A DNA stretch of 64,000 nt. Source: Elusimicrobiota bacterium (GTDB lineage: Bacteria; Elusimicrobiota; Elusimicrobia; Elusimicrobiales; UBA9959). The notes beneath the pieces are model-generated. The model made no database searches and was not told where the DNA came from. It saw only the letters and a program-made list of their open reading frames with translations. Made by a program: the position numbers and the translations under genes. This document shows positions 44,869 through 53,138 of this stretch, piece by piece. Every line of letters begins with the position of its first letter. Position 1 is the first letter of the stretch. The stretch spans positions 139,011 through 203,010 of the forward strand of contig JAGVVD010000052.1 in NCBI GenBank assembly GCA_019135865.1, given 5' to 3'.

Positions 44869-45854
44869 TCTATTCACCCGGTTATTCCGCCCCGCTGCCC
44901 GGCCATGTGTTCCGGCCGGACAAGTTCCGGCTCGCCTTCGACGCGCTGCTGAGGGACGGCGTCGTCTCCCGGGCGGATGTCGCCGCCCCCGCGAAGCTCT
45001 CGAAGAAGGACCTGCTCCTGGCGCACACGCCCGGCTGGACGCGCAAATGCCTCTCCGGCCGGTCGCAGAGCTCCCGGCGGAACAGCGCCTCCGGCGCCCC
45101 AGGTGTCGGGAGTTATACGACCGACCACCGACTGCGGACAATGCCGCCCTGTTCCGGCCGGTTCACCGCGGCCGATTCGGCCGCCGCCGAGCTGAAAATA
45201 ACCAAAGCCGTGATAAGATCGCATCTCCTGCACGCCGGCGGCACCGTGAGGGCCGTGGAGCTGGCGCTGGAGGGGGGGCTGGGGATAAACTGCGGCGGCG
45301 GCTCCCATCACGCGCGCGCGGAAGGCGGAGCGGGCTTCTGTCTGGTGAACGACCTGGCGCTGGCCGCCCGCAAGGCGCGGAAAGACTTCGGCGTCGAAAG
45401 GACCATGATCGTGGACCTCGACGTGCACCAGGGGGACGGGACGGCCGCTATATTGAAAGGGGACCGTTCGGCCTTCACTTTTTCGATGCACCAGGCCGAT
45501 ATCTATCCCGAAAAGAAGGAAAAAAGTTCGCTGGATATAGCCCTGCCGCGCGGGACGGGCGGCGCCGCGTACCTGCGCGCGCTGCGCCGGGCGCTGCCGA
45601 AGGCCATGGCCCGCTTCAGGCCCGGCCTTGTGATATACCTCGCCGGTGCGGATGTGTGCCGGGGCGACCTGCTGGGCGGCCTGGCCCTGTCGCCCGCGGA
45701 CCTGAGCCGCCGCGACGCCTGTGTCGCCGGACTCTGCCTGGAAAGGGGCATTCCGCTCGTAGTGACGCTCGGCGGCGGCTACCGCAAAAAAGCCGCCGAT
45801 CCCGCCCTCCTTCACGCCGCCACCATAAAGGCCGTCCTCAGCGCGTATAAATAA
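44856..45854 (+). CDS. Histone-deacetylase-family (AcuC/HDAC) hydrolase with an in-frame insertion
   Basis: A zinc-dependent deacetylase of the HDAC/acetoin-utilisation family, 332 residues. Metal and catalytic motifs: GINCGGGSHHARAEGGAGFCLVND (tandem His), TMIVDLDVHQGDGTAAI (Asp, His), LAGADVCRGD (Asp) and VTLGGGY. Between HTPGWTRKCLSGR and FTAADSAAAEL lie 33 residues rich in Ser/Arg/Pro that do not look like the family. They correspond to a 99 bp segment flanked by a 9 bp direct repeat. Without them the spacing from the HTP motif to HAGGT becomes normal as I recall it. Activity is probably kept but this is untested. It overlaps the CPBP gene by 13 bases. Confidence 0.85.
   Translation: MAVIVYSPGYSAPLPGHVFRPDKFRLAFDALLRDGVVSRADVAAPAKLSKKDLLLAHTPGWTRKCLSGRSQSSRRNSASGAPGVGSYTTDHRLRTMPPCSGRFTAADSAAAELKITKAVIRSHLLHAGGTVRAVELALEGGLGINCGGGSHHARAEGGAGFCLVNDLALAARKARKDFGVERTMIVDLDVHQGDGTAAILKGDRSAFTFSMHQADIYPEKKEKSSLDIALPRGTGGAAYLRALRRALPKAMARFRPGLVIYLAGADVCRGDLLGGLALSPADLSRRDACVAGLCLERGIPLVVTLGGGYRKKAADPALLHAATIKAVLSAYK
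45054..45161 (+). mobile_element. Probable 90 bp insertion with 9 bp target duplication in the deacetylase gene
   Basis: TCCGGCCGG occurs at 45054-45062 and again at 45153-45161. The 90 bases between encode, in frame, a Ser/Arg-rich stretch foreign to the family, and the tripeptide Ser-Gly-Arg is duplicated at its borders. The element contains a CTCCCG / CGGGAG inverted pair (45071-45076, 45107-45112) and no clear terminal inverted repeats. No second copy is seen in the window. Confidence 0.5.
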
Positions 45855-45879
45855 AAAAGCCGGCCTGAGGCCGGCTTTT
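45855..45879 (+). terminator. Terminator after the deacetylase gene (possibly bidirectional)
   Basis: Stem AAAAGCCGGCC / GGCCGGCTTTT with a three-base loop. T-runs exist on both strands, so it may also serve the convergent 58-codon gene. Confidence 0.88.
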
Positions 45880-45900
45880 CTCGGGCGCCCGCGGGCGCTT

Positions 45901-46077
45901 TCAGTTGACCGTGTTGCGGCCGTCGCGCCAGCATTTCCTGGCGGGCCTGCGGCCCTGATTGAAAACCCAGAGATAGGCGCCGCGGCAGCCGGGCCTGGAT
46001 TCGACCAGCCTTATGAGATGGGGGTGCTCCCTGTCCCTGGCGTGCTTATCGTCGGGGTTATCCTGTGCCGTGTTCAT
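45901..46077 (-). CDS. Small basic protein (58 aa), unknown
   Basis: The product starts MNTAQDNPDDKHARDREHP and ends WRDGRNTVN. It is charged, soluble-looking, rich in Arg and Asp, with two cysteines (about 31 and 49) and a YLWVFNQG core. GGAGAGAG precedes the ATG with good spacing, an AT-rich stretch with TTTAAT/TAATAA-type -10 candidates lies at about 46115-46135, and a shared terminator follows. Those signals, not homology, are why I call it a gene. Confidence 0.55.
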   Translation of the reverse strand: MNTAQDNPDDKHARDREHPHLIRLVESRPGCRGAYLWVFNQGRRPARKCWRDGRNTVN

Positions 46078-46464
46078 ACGCTCTCTCCGGTCCTCACTTC
46101 GTTCTTCCCCCCATTATTAAAGGATATTAAAATAAGGCTCCCGGCGTAAGGTCCCGGAGGCCCTGGCTGCCGGCGGAAAATATCCCAGGCCGCCCTGGGC
46201 CTTTGGGGCTTAGTCCCTAAAGGCCTATGCCGGGGCCCGTGGTCCTATTCGCGCCTGGGGGCCGCCGGACCGTGTTATGGCCGATCTTCACCCGGTTTTA
46301 CGGTCTCTCCTATGAACAATCCCGGCTTGATAGGTCTAAGGGCCTATATCAGGATAGGCCCTTGGGTATAAAAATTAGTAGGTCCAAAGTCCTTTGACAT
46401 ATGTTAATATAGATAGCATCCTGTATATATACATGGGCGCGGGTCCAGAAAACAAGGAGTCGAT
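46078..46464. other. Long intergenic region with GGNCC palindromes and clostripain promoter
   Basis: 387 bases without a gene. Left part: promoter region of the small gene. Middle and right (46190-46390): at least six AGGCCT/GGGCCC/GGTCC-type palindromes, often next to TTTGG or CCAAAG. Near the gene, a variant operator TTGAC-ATAT-GTTAA at 46394-46407 (one mismatch from the TTGAC-N4-GTCAA palindrome) precedes AT-rich sequence and AAGGAG before the ATG. Confidence 0.6.
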
Positions 46465-47745
46465 ATGTTCAAAAAAGCAGTACTGTCCGCAGTAGCAGTG
46501 ATATTCTCCGCAGCTTCGCTCTCCGCCGGGATCAACTTCGACACTCCGTCCTCCTTCGACCTGAAGGAAGCGATAGCCAATGCCGAGATCGCCCTGCCCG
46601 GAACGGCGCCCGCCGCCGATTCGAAAGGGGTCAAAGAGTGGACCATCATGGTCTTCCTCAACTCCAAGAACAACCTCGAGCGCTTCGGCCTCAAGGACAT
46701 GAACGAGATGGAGATGGTCGGCTCCTCCGACAAGGTCAACATCGTGGTCGAAATGGGCCGCATGGCCGGCTTCGACTCGTCCGACGGCGACTGGAAAGGC
46801 ACCCGCCGCTACCTGGTCCAGAAGGACAATGACACCTCCAGGGTGACCTCGCCCGTCGTGCAGGAACTGGGCAAGACCGACATGGGCGACTGGAAGACCC
46901 TGGCGGCCTTCGGCAAATGGACCAAGGAGAACTATCCCGCCAAGCGCTATATCCTGATCGTCTGGAATCACGGCGCCGGCTGGATCAAGGGCCGCGCTTT
47001 CGGGGAGAAGGGCCTCTCCTACGACGACGAGACCGGCAGCCACATGACCACCCCGGAGGTGGGCTGGGCGCTGCGCGAGATGGGCGGCGTGACCGTTTAC
47101 GGTTCCGACGCCTGCCTGATGCAGATGGCCGAGTTCGTCTACGAGATCAAGGACTATACCGAGTACATCGTCGGCTCCGAAGAGACCGAGCCCGGCGACG
47201 GCTATACCTACGACACCTTCCTCGGCCCCATAGTGGCCAAGCCCTATATGGACGCCTTCGAGGCCGGCAAGGTGACCGTGGACGCCTACAGCGACCACTA
47301 CCAGCAGCTGGGCCAGGGCTCCACGCAGAGCCTGATCAAGTCGTCGGCCATCGACGGCTTCCTGAAGGTCTCCAACGACTTCGCCGCGGCCGTGATGGCC
47401 TCGGGCGAGAAGGCGCTGGCGCAGAAAGCGATGGGCGCGGCGCAGAGCTTCGCCTACCCCGAGAACAAGGACCTCTACCACTTCGCGCAGCTGATCCTGG
47501 CCGAGACCCAGGACCAGAACGTGAAGGCGAAGGGCCAGGCGCTGATGTCCTACATCAAGAGCCCGCTGGTGGTGCATAACCGCACCAACAACAGCCCCGG
47601 CGGCTGGTGGGGCCCGGAGCTCTACGACGACGCCCACGGCATCGCCGTCTACCTGCCCGGCGGCGCCGCCCCGGCGCATTACGCCGACCTGCAGTGGGCC
47701 GCGGCCTCTAACTGGGACGACTTCATAACCTGGACCGCCCGGTAA
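46465..47745 (+). CDS. Secreted clostripain-like cysteine peptidase (C11), copy B
   Basis: 426 residues with signal peptide MFKKAVLSAVAVIFSAASLSA. The C11 core starts at EWTIMVFLNSKNNLERFGLKDMNEMEMVG, with catalytic His in LIVWNHGAGW (about 168) and Cys in YGSDACLMQMAE (about 216), then IVGSEETEPGDGYTY. The C-terminus is WDDFITWTAR. It is very close to the copies at 51641 and 53139. AAGGAG precedes the ATG. A terminator follows, so it is monocistronic. Calcium activation and Arg specificity are known for clostripain itself, not shown here. Confidence 0.9.
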   Translation: MFKKAVLSAVAVIFSAASLSAGINFDTPSSFDLKEAIANAEIALPGTAPAADSKGVKEWTIMVFLNSKNNLERFGLKDMNEMEMVGSSDKVNIVVEMGRMAGFDSSDGDWKGTRRYLVQKDNDTSRVTSPVVQELGKTDMGDWKTLAAFGKWTKENYPAKRYILIVWNHGAGWIKGRAFGEKGLSYDDETGSHMTTPEVGWALREMGGVTVYGSDACLMQMAEFVYEIKDYTEYIVGSEETEPGDGYTYDTFLGPIVAKPYMDAFEAGKVTVDAYSDHYQQLGQGSTQSLIKSSAIDGFLKVSNDFAAAVMASGEKALAQKAMGAAQSFAYPENKDLYHFAQLILAETQDQNVKAKGQALMSYIKSPLVVHNRTNNSPGGWWGPELYDDAHGIAVYLPGGAAPAHYADLQWAAASNWDDFITWTAR

Positions 47746-47764
47746 ACCGGAAGCCGAAAGGCTG

Positions 47765-47799
47765 AAAAAGGGCCGTCCGCGCGAGCGGGCGGCCTTTTT
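47765..47799 (+). terminator. Terminator of clostripain-like copy B
   Basis: Long GC-rich hairpin flanked by AAAAA and TTTTT, GCGA loop. Confidence 0.88.
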
Positions 47800-47813
47800 C
47801 ATTGCCGGCCGCT

Positions 47814-47842
47814 TTGACGGAGGACGCGTTTTATAAGATAAT
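47814..47842 (+). promoter_or_regulatory. Promoter of the M16 peptidase gene
   Basis: TTGACG (47814-47819), 17 base spacer, GATAAT (47837-47842). No GTCAA half follows, so the peptidase palindrome is absent here. Confidence 0.6.
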
Positions 47843-47899
47843 AATACCGCTGAGAAAGACCCGGCGGCCCAGCGGCCGCCGCTCCAGGAGACCCCCGTA

Positions 47900-50665
47900 A
47901 TGAAAAGAACCATCTTCGCCCTGCTGCTGTCGGCGCTGCTGCTTCCGCAGTGCGTCCTCGCCGCGATAAAGCTGCCCGCCGGCGTGACCCGCGGCGCTTC
48001 GGTAGAGGGGATAGACGAATACTTCCTCCCCAACGGCCTCAAGGTCCTGCTCTTCCCCGACCCGACCAAGCCGACCGTGACGGTCAATGTCACCTACCTG
48101 GTCGGCTCCCGGCACGAGAACTACGGCGAGACCGGCATGGCGCATCTCCTGGAGCACCTGATGTTCAAGGGCACGCCCAGGTACCCCGACATGACCAAGG
48201 AGTTCACCGCCCACGGCACCCGCAACAACGCCTCCACCAGTTACGACCGGACCAATTATTACGAGACCCTGGCCTCAAAGGAAGAGAACCTGGAATGGGC
48301 GCTGGACCTGGAAGCCGACCGCATGGTCAACAGCTTCATAGCCAGGAAGGACCTGGATTCCGAGATGACCGTCGTGCGCAACGAGTTCGAGTCCGGCGAG
48401 AATAACCCGCGCAAGATACTTATGGAGCGCGTGCTCTCCACGGCCTTCCTCTGGCACAATTACGGCAAGACGGTCATCGGCGCGCGCTCCGACATCGAGA
48501 ACGTCAGCATCGACCGCCTGCGGGCCTTCTACCGCCGCTACTACCGCCCCGACAACGCCGTGCTGATAGTGGCCGGCAATTTCGACCCGGAAAAGACCCT
48601 CGCGCTGGTGAAGAAGAAGTTCGGCGCCATAAAGCCGCCGAAAGAACCCATGCAGCCCACCTACACCGCGGACCCGACGCAGGACGGCGAGCGGCTGGTC
48701 ACGCTGCGCCGCGTAGGGGACACTCAGGAGATCATAGCCGCCTACCATATCCCCGCCGGCTCGCACCCGGACAGCGCGGCGCTGGACGTGCTGGGCTACA
48801 TCCTGGGCGACACCCCTTCGGGCCGCCTCTACAAGGCCCTGGTCGAGCCCAAAAAAGCCGCTTCCGCCGCCGGCTTCTCCTGGGCGCTGCGCGAGGGCGG
48901 CGTCATGATGTTCCTCTCCACGGTGCGCAAGGAATCTTCGCTCGAAGAGGCCCGGGACATACTGCTGAAGACGGTCGAGGAGGCCGCGGCCGGAGAATTC
49001 GCGGACGAGGACGTCGAGCGGGCCCGCACTTCCATACTGAAGAACATCGACATGGCCCTGAAATCCTCCGAGCGCATAGCGATGTACCTTTCCGAGTCCA
49101 TAGCCGCGGGCGACTGGCGGCTTTTCTTCATCGACCGGGACCGCATAAAGGCGGTCAAGGCGGAGGACGTGAAGCGCGTGGCGGCCCAGTACCTCAAGCC
49201 CAGCAACCGCACGCTCGGCCTCTTCATCCCTACCGGGAAGCCGGACCGCTCCGAGATCCCCGCGGCGCCGGACGTGGCCGCGCTGGTGAAGGACTATAAG
49301 GGCGGCGAGGCCGTGTCCGCCGGCGAAGCCTTCGACCCGTCGCCGGAGAACATAGACGCGCGCACCGTGCGCCGGACGCTCAAGAACGGCATGAAACTGG
49401 TCATGCTGCCCAAGAAGACCCGCGGCTCCTCGGTCAATGTCCACCTGACGCTGCGCAAAGGCTCGCTGGAGACGCTGCGCGGCCTGGGCGAGGTCCCGTC
49501 CTTCGCCAGCGACCTGCTTATGCGCGGCACCGCCGGGCGCACACGGCAGCAGATAAAGGACGAGCTGGACCGGATAAAGACCCGCGCCGGCATCAACGGC
49601 GGGACTTCCTCCATCGAGACCGACTCGGCCAACCTGGAGGCCGCGCTGCGGCTGGCGGCCGAGATCCTGCGCGAGCCCGCCTACCCCGAAAAGGAATTCG
49701 ACGTGCTCAGGCAGGAGCAGCTCGCCGGCCTCGAGAAGAAGCGCGGCCAGCCCGACTTCGAGGCCATGAACACCTGGCAGCGTCATATGAGGCCCTACCC
49801 GGAGGACGACCCGCGCTATTCTCCGACCCTGGACGAGCAGATAGCCCGGGTCAAGGCCGTCAAGCTGGACGAGGTGAAGGCCTATCACCGGGACTATTAC
49901 GGCGCCTCCTCGGGCGAGCTCTCCCTGGTCGGCGACTTCGACCCGGACAAGGCCGCCGCTCTGGCGGAAGAGCTGTTCGGCGGCTGGACGGCCGCCAGGC
50001 CCTATTCCCGCCTGGTCAGCGAATATAAGGACATCCCGGTGATCAATAAGCCCATAGAGACCCCCGACAAGGCCAATGCGCAGATGCTGCTGGGCCAGTC
50101 GATAAAGATGCGCGACGACCATCCCGACTACCCGGCCCTGGTCCTGGCCAACTTCATCACGGGCGGCGGGTTCCTCAGCTCGCGCCTGTCCGTGCGCATC
50201 CGCCAGAAAGAGGGCCTCAGTTACGGGGTAGGGTCGTCCTTCTCGGCCAGTTCGGAGGACGAGTACGGGACCTTCTTCGGCTACGCCATATTCAGCCCCA
50301 AGGACGCGGAGAGGCTGGAGAAGGCCTTCCGCGAGGAACTGGACCGCATAATAGCGGACGGCTTCACGGATAAAGAGGTGGCCGACGCCAAGAGCGGCTG
50401 GCTGCAGAAACAGGTACTCTCCCGCAGCAGCGACCCGGGCCTGGCCTCATGGCTGGCCGGCAACGAGCACCTGGGGCGCCGGATGGCCTGGTACGGCGAC
50501 ATGGAAAAGAAGGTCATGGCGCTCAAGCCGGCGGAGATACACGCGGCGTTCAAGAAACACATAGACGTCTCGAAGATATCCTTCTTCCGCGCCGGGGATT
50601 TCGCCGGCGCGGCCAAAGCCGCCGGCCGGGCCGCCCCCGCCGCGCAGGCGCCCGCCGGGAAATAG
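47900..50665 (+). CDS. Exported M16 zinc metallopeptidase, two-module
   Basis: 921 residues with signal peptide MKRTIFALLLSALLLPQCVLA. The first module has the inverted zinc motif HLLEHLMFKGT (HxxEH, near residue 83) and the downstream glutamate region NEFESGENNP. The second module (from about 490: LKNGMKLVMLPKKTRGSSVNVHLTLR) lacks HxxEH, as in pitrilysin-type proteins where one half is inactive, and contains the R/Y-type GLSYGVGSSFSA segment. The tail is Ala/Pro-rich. AGGAG precedes the ATG. The half-size EamA gene follows 3 bases later. Likely a periplasmic peptide-degrading enzyme. Confidence 0.93.
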   Translation: MKRTIFALLLSALLLPQCVLAAIKLPAGVTRGASVEGIDEYFLPNGLKVLLFPDPTKPTVTVNVTYLVGSRHENYGETGMAHLLEHLMFKGTPRYPDMTKEFTAHGTRNNASTSYDRTNYYETLASKEENLEWALDLEADRMVNSFIARKDLDSEMTVVRNEFESGENNPRKILMERVLSTAFLWHNYGKTVIGARSDIENVSIDRLRAFYRRYYRPDNAVLIVAGNFDPEKTLALVKKKFGAIKPPKEPMQPTYTADPTQDGERLVTLRRVGDTQEIIAAYHIPAGSHPDSAALDVLGYILGDTPSGRLYKALVEPKKAASAAGFSWALREGGVMMFLSTVRKESSLEEARDILLKTVEEAAAGEFADEDVERARTSILKNIDMALKSSERIAMYLSESIAAGDWRLFFIDRDRIKAVKAEDVKRVAAQYLKPSNRTLGLFIPTGKPDRSEIPAAPDVAALVKDYKGGEAVSAGEAFDPSPENIDARTVRRTLKNGMKLVMLPKKTRGSSVNVHLTLRKGSLETLRGLGEVPSFASDLLMRGTAGRTRQQIKDELDRIKTRAGINGGTSSIETDSANLEAALRLAAEILREPAYPEKEFDVLRQEQLAGLEKKRGQPDFEAMNTWQRHMRPYPEDDPRYSPTLDEQIARVKAVKLDEVKAYHRDYYGASSGELSLVGDFDPDKAAALAEELFGGWTAARPYSRLVSEYKDIPVINKPIETPDKANAQMLLGQSIKMRDDHPDYPALVLANFITGGGFLSSRLSVRIRQKEGLSYGVGSSFSASSEDEYGTFFGYAIFSPKDAERLEKAFREELDRIIADGFTDKEVADAKSGWLQKQVLSRSSDPGLASWLAGNEHLGRRMAWYGDMEKKVMALKPAEIHAAFKKHIDVSKISFFRAGDFAGAAKAAGRAAPAAQAPAGK

Positions 50666-50668
50666 CGT

Positions 50669-51091
50669 ATGACGGACTGGAAACTGTTCGCTCTCGGAGC
50701 GGCGCTCTTCGCGGGGCTGACCGCCGTGCTGGCCAAGGTGGGGGTGAAGGACATCCCCTCCAACCTGGCCACGCTGATACGCACCATAGTGATCATTATA
50801 TTCCTGGGCGGCCTGGTCTGGTTCAGGAACGAATGGCGCAACCCGCTGGAACTCAACCGCCACAGCGTCATCTTCCTGATACTCTCCGGCCTGGCCACCG
50901 GCCTGTCCTGGATCTGCTATTACCGGGCGCTGCAGACCGGCCCGGCCTCGCTGGTCGCCCCTATAGACAAACTGAGCATAGTTTTCGCCATAGGCCTGTC
51001 CGTGGTGTTCCTGGGGGAGAGGCTGGGCCCTTACCAATGGGCAGGGGCCTCCATGATAGCGGCCGGCACCCTCCTTATAATCTTCAAATGA
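50669..51091 (+). CDS. Half-size EamA/DMT-family membrane protein
   Basis: 140 residues with five predicted helices, one EamA repeat instead of the usual two. GLTAVLAKVGVKDIPSNLATLIRTIVI and LSWICYYRALQTGPASLVAPIDKLSIVFAI, then LGERLGPYQWAGASMIAAGTLLI, match the family repeat. It would need to dimerise to form a transporter. It is cotranscribed with the M16 peptidase gene, but a functional link is not evident. Confidence 0.87.
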   Translation: MTDWKLFALGAALFAGLTAVLAKVGVKDIPSNLATLIRTIVIIIFLGGLVWFRNEWRNPLELNRHSVIFLILSGLATGLSWICYYRALQTGPASLVAPIDKLSIVFAIGLSVVFLGERLGPYQWAGASMIAAGTLLIIFK

Positions 51092-51114
51092 CCCCCCGGT
51101 CCGGGGCATAAATG

Positions 51115-51142
51115 AAAAAGGCCGGCTGTGAAGCCGGCCTTT
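51115..51142 (+). terminator. Bidirectional terminator between EamA and SWIB genes
   Basis: Stem AAAGGCCGGCT / AGCCGGCCTTT (51117-51127 with 51132-51142) with T-runs on both strands; it serves both convergent genes. Confidence 0.85.
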
Positions 51143-51184
51143 CCGTTTCAGGGGCGCCGTTCCGCGGGCGCCCCCGGGAAAGCC

Positions 51185-51430
51185 TTATTTCAGGTGCTTG
51201 CCCAGTATGCCCGCCAGTTCGAACATGGAGACCTGGTCCTTGCCGAAGAGCTTGCGCAGTTTGTCGTCCGCGTTGATATTGCGGCGGTTGACCTTGTCCT
51301 GCAGGCCGTTGGCCTTGATGTAGTCCCAGATCTTCTTGACCGCCTCCGGGCGGGGGACCGGCTGGTCGCCTATCACGGCCGCCAGGTCGGCGTCCGGCTG
51401 CATGGGTTTCATGAACTTGGGGTTAGCCAT
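51185..51430 (-). CDS. SWIB/MDM2-domain protein
   Basis: 81 residues, almost entirely one SWIB domain: KPMQPDADLAAVIGDQPVPRPEAVKKIWDYIKANGLQD, then NRRNINADDKLRKLFGKDQVSMFELAGILGKHLK. The domain is best known from eukaryotic SWI/SNF complexes and from chlamydiae, and occurs in scattered other bacteria, where a DNA-associated role is suspected. Cytoplasmic, no signal peptide. AAGGAGAA precedes the ATG. Confidence 0.9.
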   Translation of the reverse strand: MANPKFMKPMQPDADLAAVIGDQPVPRPEAVKKIWDYIKANGLQDKVNRRNINADDKLRKLFGKDQVSMFELAGILGKHLK

Positions 51431-51569
51431 ATGTATTCTCCTTGAAAATGGGGTCCTGCCTACATAGTACCAAAAAACGGCCGCCGCGCGCCCCTGGCCG
51501 CGGTCAATAAAGCCGGAACGCCCTTTCTCTGGGTCCTTTGGCCTATAAAACTCAGGGCCCCCGGGCCCT

Positions 51570-51622
51570 TTGAGCCTTCTTTGGCGGGGGCTAGACTATT
51601 CATGGGAGTTGACAAAAGTCAA
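51570..51622 (+). promoter_or_regulatory. Promoter and downstream palindromic operator of clostripain-like copy C
   Basis: TTGAGC (51570-51575), 16 base spacer, TAGACT (51592-51597). The palindrome TTGAC-AAAA-GTCAA (51609-51622) starts 11 bases after the -10, at or just past the expected start of transcription. Confidence 0.6.
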
Positions 51623-51640
51623 GTGAGCCAGGAGGAAGCC

Positions 51641-52972
51641 ATGATACGCAAAACCGCCCTCACCGCGATAGCGGCTCTTCTGATACCCGCCGCCGGCTGG
51701 TCCGTCGATTTCGACGGTTCCGTCAGCAACGGCGACATAATGGAACAGATCTCGCAGGTCGAGCTCGCCGTCCCCGCCGAGGCGATAGCTCCCGAGGCGC
51801 AGGAGAAGGGCATAATCGACTGGCTTTTCGGCAAGGCGAGGAAAGAAGCCACCATCATGGTCTTCATCAACGGCAAGAACAATCTCGAGCGCTTCGGCCT
51901 CAAGGACATGAACGAGATGGAGATGGTCGGCTCTTCCGATAAGGTCAACGTGGTGGTCCAGATCGGCCGCATGGCCGGCTTCGACACGGGCGAAGGGGAC
52001 TGGCAGACCACCCGCCGCTACCTGGTCCAGAAGGACACCGATACCGCCAATGTCACCTCCCCGGTGGTAGAGGACCTGGGCTCCGTGGACATGGGCGACT
52101 ACCGCCAGCTGGCCGCTTTCGGCAAATGGGCCAAGGAGAATTACCCGGCCAAGAAGTACATGCTGGTGGTCTGGAACCACGGCGACGGCTGGCTCAAGAA
52201 CAAGGCCGCCAAAGAGGAGAACGGCAACAAGGGTATCTCCTACGACGACGAGACCGGCAACCATATGACCATCCCCGAGCTCGCGGCCGCGCTGCGCGAG
52301 ATGGGCGGCGTGGACGTGTACGGCTCCGACGCCTGCCTGATGCAGATGGCCGAGGTGGTCTACGAGCTCAAGGACAGCGTGGACTATATCGTCGGCTCCG
52401 AGGAGACCGAGCCCGGCGACGGCTATACCTACGATCTCTTCCTGGGCCCCATCGTGGCCGAACCCGGCATGAGCGCCGAGCGGATGGCCAAAGTCGCGGT
52501 GGACGGCTACAGCGACCACTACCGGGACATCAAGCAGGGCTCCACGCAGAGCTATATCAGGACCGCCGAGATAGCCGGCTTCGCGCAGAAGGCCGACGCC
52601 TTCGCGGCCGCCGTCATGGCCGCCGGCGAGAAAGAGGCGGCCAGGAACGCCCGCGCCTCCGCGATGAGCTACGCGCTCCCGGACAATAAGGACCTTTACG
52701 ACTTCGCCAGGCTGGTCGCGGCCTCCTCGCAGAGCCAGGAGGTCAGGACGGCCGCCGCGGCGCTGATGGAGAACATCACCGGCCGCCTGGTGGGTCATAA
52801 CCGGACCAATAACCAGCCGGCCTACTTCTGGTACCCGGCCGTGGACTATTCGCCCTCCAAGGGCATAGCGGCCTACTTGCCCTCGGGCGCCTTCGCCCCC
52901 GGTTACGACGAACTGCGCTGGGCCTCGGCCTCGCAGTGGGACGAGTTCGCCGCCTGGATGAACCAGCAGTAA
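51641..52972 (+). CDS. Secreted clostripain-like cysteine peptidase (C11), copy C
   Basis: 443 residues. The signal peptide is MIRKTALTAIAALLIPAAGWS, then VDFDGSVSNGDIMEQISQVELAVPAEAI. The C11 core has IMVFINGKNNLERFGLKDMN, catalytic His in LVVWNHGDGW and Cys in YGSDACLMQMAEVVYELKDSVDYIVGSEET. The start after AGGAGGAAGCC was chosen over an upstream ATG at 51602, which lies in the operator region. It and copy D begin and end alike, and their terminators are near-identical, so this is a tandem duplication. Confidence 0.9.
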   Translation: MIRKTALTAIAALLIPAAGWSVDFDGSVSNGDIMEQISQVELAVPAEAIAPEAQEKGIIDWLFGKARKEATIMVFINGKNNLERFGLKDMNEMEMVGSSDKVNVVVQIGRMAGFDTGEGDWQTTRRYLVQKDTDTANVTSPVVEDLGSVDMGDYRQLAAFGKWAKENYPAKKYMLVVWNHGDGWLKNKAAKEENGNKGISYDDETGNHMTIPELAAALREMGGVDVYGSDACLMQMAEVVYELKDSVDYIVGSEETEPGDGYTYDLFLGPIVAEPGMSAERMAKVAVDGYSDHYRDIKQGSTQSYIRTAEIAGFAQKADAFAAAVMAAGEKEAARNARASAMSYALPDNKDLYDFARLVAASSQSQEVRTAAAALMENITGRLVGHNRTNNQPAYFWYPAVDYSPSKGIAAYLPSGAFAPGYDELRWASASQWDEFAAWMNQQ

Positions 52973-52994
52973 ACAAGATCGGGCTGAGACGAAA

Positions 52995-53024
52995 GAAGGC
53001 CGCGGGTTCCGCCCCGCGGCCTTC
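52995..53024 (+). terminator. Hairpin after clostripain-like copy C
   Basis: 12 bp perfect stem GAAGGCCGCGGG / CCCGCGGCCTTC, weak T-run. It is nearly identical to the hairpin after copy D (54488-54518). Confidence 0.75.
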
Positions 53025-53072
53025 GCGTTTCCCGTGGGCCCAATGGCCGCGCCTTCCTGGGCCCTTCGTTCC

Positions 53073-53125
53073 TTGCCCGGCCGCCGGGGCCGGGCTACAC
53101 TATACCCGCGGTTGACGATGGTCAA
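53073..53125 (+). promoter_or_regulatory. Promoter and downstream palindromic operator of clostripain-like copy D
   Basis: TTGCCC (53073-53078), 17 base spacer, TACACT (53096-53101). The palindrome TTGAC-GATG-GTCAA (53112-53125) starts 10 bases past the -10, the same layout as copy C. Confidence 0.6.
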
Positions 53126-53138
53126 GCCTGGAGGAACG

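Noticed and set aside
45054-45200. Two compensating frameshifts in the HDAC-family gene
   Set aside because: Reading the other frames does not restore family sequence, while simple removal of the 99 bp unit does.
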